Origin: an uncultured Clostridia bacterium
Lineage (GTDB): Bacteria > Bacillota > Clostridia > Oscillospirales > Acutalibacteraceae
NCBI GenBank assembly: GCA_946187325.1
Contig: CAMHQC010000006.1
Location: 29,247-93,246, forward strand
DNA length: 64,000 nucleotides
Direction of reading: 5' to 3'
In this document: one piece after another, positions 61,036 to 64,000 of the stretch
Position numbering within the stretch: position 1 is the first letter of the stretch
Layout: each line of letters starts with the position of its first letter
Position numbers and translations under genes: made by a program
Notes under the pieces: generated by a model
The model's input: the letters and a program-made list of their open reading frames with translations, nothing else
What the model was told of the DNA's origin: nothing
The model's database searches: none

Positions 61036-62748
61036 TTATTTTACTGTTACTTTTAATTTGAGAACTACGCCGTTGACTTTGATTTTCAAGGTCGTTTTAC
61101 CCTTTTTAAGTCCTTGAATTTTCAATGATGTAGCGGATTTTTTGGATTTGATTTTAGCGTATTTTGTATTGGTGTATTTGTTATTTACACCGCTTGCCTT
61201 GCCTGTGATTTTTACCGTAACGGTTTTGCCTTTCTTAACAGAAACGCTCTTTTTGCTCAATTTCGGGGAAGTAGTAACATTAACCTTGTATGTCAGTTTG
61301 GTTTTACCGACAGTTACGGTTATGTTTGCTTTGCCCTTTTTCAGAGCAGTAACTTTGCCGTTCTTAACGGTAGCGACCTTTGAATTTGAGGATTTATATG
61401 CGACCTTGTTGTTGCCCTTGTTCTGAACGGTAATTGTAGAGGTCTGACCTGCCTTTAAACTGACACTCGACTTTTTGAGCTTCGGAGCGGTCGGCTGTTC
61501 ACCTATAGAAATAAATGTAAAACCGTTTTCGGTTGCGTATTTTTCAGCTTCGGAACCGCTATATCCTTCAATAGTAAAACCCTCTATTTTATTGTAGTCC
61601 TCATCATATCCAAGTGCATCATCTCCAATGCTTGTTACGCTATACGGAATTGTGATTTTTTTAAGACTGGCACAACCGAGAAAGGCATAAAGCCCTATTT
61701 CTGTAACACTATCAGGTATTACAACATTGGTTAGATTGGAGCAGTCGGCAAACATACAATAAGATATACTTGTAATACTATTGGGTATCGTTACGCTAAT
61801 AAGATTTTTACAATCTGAAAATATAGCTTGATTAACTCTCTTAACACTATTCGGTATTGTAATATTTTTGATACCGGAACAGCCCCCAAATGCCTCGTAA
61901 CCTATATATGTAACGCTGTTGGGAATTGCAAAAGAACTATCTGTTTTACCCGCAGCATATTGTATTAATGTTGTGCAATCTTTGTTATATAAATTGCCGT
62001 CTAAAGAAGCAAATTGTTTATTGTTTTCATTTACTGTTATGTTAGTAAGATTTGTGCAAAATCCGAAAGGACTGTAGCCTAGTTCTGTGACGCTTTCCGG
62101 AATAGTAATGCTTTTTAAGTTTGTACAATGCCAAAATCCATAACCGCCTATGCTCTTTACGCTGTTAGGAATTGTTATGTTTTCAAGACTTTCACAACGC
62201 ATAAAAGCATAATTGTTTATAACACTAACGCTGTCTGGAATTGCGATGTTAGCCAAATTAGAACAGAAAGAAAACGAATTTCCAGCTATACTCGTTACGC
62301 TGTCGGGAATTGCAAACGAACTATCTGTTTTACCCAGAGCATATTGTAGTAAGGTTGTACAATCCTTGTTATATAAGTTTCCGTCTAAAGAAGAATAGAC
62401 TTTGTTGTTTTCATTTACTGTTATATTAGTTAGATTTTTGCAATGTCCGAAAAGGTTATTACTTATTCCTGTAACACTTTCCGGAATAGTAACGCTTGTA
62501 AGGCTTGTGCATGCGTCAAATGCACCATAACCTATACTTGTAACAGTATATCCGTCAAGTTGACTTGGAATTGTAAGTTCTTTTGCAGAGCCGCTATAGT
62601 CTGTGATTTCAGCTGTACCGTCATCAAGAACGGAATACTTATAATTTCTGTTTGTTTCCGCGCTCGCTGTTATCGGAGCAATAGCGAATACGCTTGTGAG
62701 CATTAGCAAGGCTAATACAATACTTATACTTTTTGTGATGTGCTTCAT
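61036..62748 (-). CDS. Secreted LRR protein with two Ig-like domains
   Basis: 570 residues. Signal peptide about 1-30. BspA-type LRR repeats about 45-400 contain a duplicated block (SLDGNLYNKDCTTL appears twice with a following GKTDSSFAIP). Two Big_2-like Ig domains follow (about 425-570: SVSLKAGQTSTITV, SVSVKKGKTVTVKI). GGAGG precedes the ATG. It is probably carried by the integrated element, since the recombinase end lies at 53.8 kb and the other end is beyond the window; the family is otherwise chromosomal in this genome. Confidence 0.88.
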   Translation of the reverse strand: MKHITKSISIVLALLMLTSVFAIAPITASAETNRNYKYSVLDDGTAEITDYSGSAKELTIPSQLDGYTVTSIGYGAFDACTSLTSVTIPESVTGISNNLFGHCKNLTNITVNENNKVYSSLDGNLYNKDCTTLLQYALGKTDSSFAIPDSVTSIAGNSFSFCSNLANIAIPDSVSVINNYAFMRCESLENITIPNSVKSIGGYGFWHCTNLKSITIPESVTELGYSPFGFCTNLTNITVNENNKQFASLDGNLYNKDCTTLIQYAAGKTDSSFAIPNSVTYIGYEAFGGCSGIKNITIPNSVKRVNQAIFSDCKNLISVTIPNSITSISYCMFADCSNLTNVVIPDSVTEIGLYAFLGCASLKKITIPYSVTSIGDDALGYDEDYNKIEGFTIEGYSGSEAEKYATENGFTFISIGEQPTAPKLKKSSVSLKAGQTSTITVQNKGNNKVAYKSSNSKVATVKNGKVTALKKGKANITVTVGKTKLTYKVNVTTSPKLSKKSVSVKKGKTVTVKITGKASGVNNKYTNTKYAKIKSKKSATSLKIQGLKKGKTTLKIKVNGVVLKLKVTVK

Positions 62749-62773
62749 TGCCTTTACCTCCTTTATAATTAAA

Positions 62774-62941
62774 AAAGCACAGCACTCGGTGCTGTGCTAA
62801 AAACGCATAGCTCCGATTGCTGCGAGACAATTTTATACATATTATTTTTACACAAAACAAGTATGCTAAATAGAGCATGCATTTTTATCGGAAATAAAAA
62901 CACATACTTACTCTGTGTAAAAAATATAAAATTATCTCGCA
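62774..62941 (-). promoter_or_regulatory. Leader with long stem and terminator before LRR gene
   Basis: On the minus strand, TGCGAGATAATTTTATA (62925-62941) pairs with the complement at 62821-62837, and TTTTTACACA and AAGTATG segments further in continue an imperfect stem of about 37 pairs. It is followed at 62774-62797 by AGCACAGCAC-CGA-GTGCTGTGCT with a TTTTTT tract, an intrinsic terminator immediately before the GGAGG. The layout fits an attenuator; an inserted hairpin element is the alternative. Confidence 0.55.
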
Positions 62942-62988
62942 ACTAAATAATATCATATATAATCACGTTTTACAAGGGGAAATAATAA

Positions 62989-63029
62989 AGTGAACAGAAC
63001 AAATTAATTTGTACTGTTCACTTTTTTGT
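62989..63029. terminator. Bidirectional terminator-like hairpin
   Basis: AGTGAACAG-A-ACAAAT and ATTTGT-A-CTGTTCACT arms with TTTTTTG on the plus side. It lies between the LRR leader and the last gene. Confidence 0.75.
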
Positions 63030-63077
63030 TAACTATTGTATAATTATAGGGGATATGATAAAATGATGTAGAAATAG

Positions 63078-64000
63078 TTAGTTTTTTGTATTATATTTTT
63101 TGTTAATCGGTTTATTGTTTTCAAGTTTTTGTAATTCTTTTATTATTTCATCCAATTTGTTATTTAAGGTTTTATTATTTTTTGGTGGTAATTTTTTTTC
63201 GATTGTTTGAACTTCAGATTGTATACTTTCTAAACTTGAATCCGAAGGCTGATAAATAATAGAAATAATACCTATTAGTATTGATACTATTATAGCTACC
63301 CAAGCTACTATTAAAGAATTTCTATGTGATTTTTCTTCAAAAGTTTTATATCTATTCTTTGCAAAGTTTTTTAGTTTAGGAGTTGCTATTATTTTTTTAT
63401 CAATAAAATCTTTGCAAATTAGATATTGATTATTAGAAAAACTAAAAGTTTGTTCTAAGTAATATTTATCATCTATAGTTAGGTCAGTATAATTTATCTG
63501 CTTTTCTTTTTCATTATCAGGTAGGTTTTGAGATTTGAAGAACATTCCAATTGTTTCATTTCTTATTGGATTTGAAATCTCAAGAATGAGCCCCTCAGAC
63601 TTAAGATATTGCCATAATGTAATAAAACTAATTACACTATCAAATTTATCTATAGTATAAACACCTTCATAAAAGTTTAGAGTGAAAACTTGATTATCTA
63701 TGGTAACTGATTGTGTTTCTGTAAAAAAATTAAGTTTCAATTCTTTTTTTATGTATTTACTCTTATCAAGGCTTTCTTTAGCAACTCTTTTTTTGTATTC
63801 GGATTCTTTTATAAGATTTGCTTTTTTAAGTTGTAAATCTTTAGGTATATAGTAGATTTTTTCAATATTATCATTTTCAAATTTAGATTGAACATCATTT
63901 TTATTAAATTCTATTCGGTGTCCGTATTCGAAGTGTTTTATATATGTTTCTATATTATTAATCTTACATGAAATGATATTGTCGATTATTATCTTTTCGT
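63078..64000 (-). CDS. AT-rich protein with one membrane helix (5' end beyond window)
   Basis: The frame is open from the window end to the stop at 63078, about 307 codons, without a convincing start. The TTG at 63738-63740 lies mid-gene. The N-terminal part visible is charged (SKFENDNIEKIYYIPKDLQL, KKRVAKESLDKSKYIKK). A membrane helix (SLIVAWVAIIVSILIGIISI) sits at about 80 residues from the end, followed by a coiled coil (IQSEVQTIEKKLPP, LDEIIKELQKLEN). Base composition is far more AT-rich than the chromosomal genes, as expected for acquired cargo. Family not recognised. Confidence 0.7.
   Translation of the reverse strand, partial: EKIIIDNIISCKINNIETYIKHFEYGHRIEFNKNDVQSKFENDNIEKIYYIPKDLQLKKANLIKESEYKKRVAKESLDKSKYIKKELKLNFFTETQSVTIDNQVFTLNFYEGVYTIDKFDSVISFITLWQYLKSEGLILEISNPIRNETIGMFFKSQNLPDNEKEKQINYTDLTIDDKYYLEQTFSFSNNQYLICKDFIDKKIIATPKLKNFAKNRYKTFEEKSHRNSLIVAWVAIIVSILIGIISIIYQPSDSSLESIQSEVQTIEKKLPPKNNKTLNNKLDEIIKELQKLENNKPINKKYNTKN

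Noticed and set aside
1..64000. CRISPR array
   Set aside because: No set of regularly spaced direct repeats with unique spacers was seen; the TTGCTAATAA clusters are too short and irregular.
62750..64000. 5' part of the broken cotJC-like gene
   Set aside because: Both strands were read; the only gene there is the AT-rich membrane protein, so the element's right end is outside the window.

Overview
The window looks like chromosome of a gut Ruminococcus-type Firmicute (Oscillospiraceae), possibly close to the starch-degrading, spore-forming R. bromii group. The reasons are a dockerin-bearing GH13 amylase with a CBM26-like module, a second dockerin on a leucine-rich-repeat (LRR) protein, many secreted BspA-type LRR and Ig-like proteins, a 2405-residue secreted protein with starch-binding-like and InlB-type repeats, AGGAGG-type ribosome binding sites, TTGACA/TATAAT promoters, and a CotJC-like spore-coat gene remnant. 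The species call is inference.

1-8.7 kb is a tRNA hotspot. After the 3' end of a Cys/Met-metabolism PLP enzyme come two tRNA-Ser genes and a tRNA-Arg(CCT). They are flanked by a family of about 145-bp units, each carrying an antisense T-arm at one end and a tRNA 3'-end copy at the other. One unit carries a gene inside its hairpin. The resident tRNA-Arg is split in its anticodon loop: the 5' half is at 1839-1877 and the 3' half at 8270-8313. Between them lies about 6.4 kb with a replacement tRNA-Arg(CCT), clustered TTGCTAATAA repeats near both ends, an S41-like protease, two membrane proteins, and an unusual XRE-receiver regulator with its LytS-type kinase. No integrase is visible.

8.7-14.5 kb holds a patatin-like lipase, a metallophosphoesterase overlapping a cytoplasmic BMP-type binding protein, and an LRR lipoprotein. 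14.05-22.2 kb is a surface locus: a small lipoprotein, a structured leader, the giant protein, and a 49-residue peptide whose C-terminus resembles that of the lipoprotein. 22.2-34.4 kb mixes an LRR-dockerin protein, a second LytS kinase with a receiver-XRE regulator (reverse domain order), a YbeY homologue lacking the metal-binding His residues, a MerR-controlled cluster, a decayed composite gene, a HAD phosphatase, and a three-gene membrane operon containing a PrsW-like protease.

34.5-53.4 kb holds a beta-helix surface protein, an adenosine deaminase fused to a SLOG-like domain and followed by a nucleoside hydrolase and a tyrosine phosphatase, the amylase, and a five-gene surface operon (papain-like protease, LRR protein, VanY-type peptidase, CotH kinase, DUF3592-like). 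That operon is preceded by a leader with a pseudoknot covering the ribosome binding site.

53.56 kb to the window end is a second mobile region. A serine recombinase sits beside the truncated 3' end of a cotJC-like gene. Behind it are a FtsK-type ATPase, a HUH-type replication initiator, a small YdcP-like protein, a divergent regulator with operator repeats, a J-domain protein, an LRR protein and an AT-rich membrane protein running off the end. The right boundary was not found.
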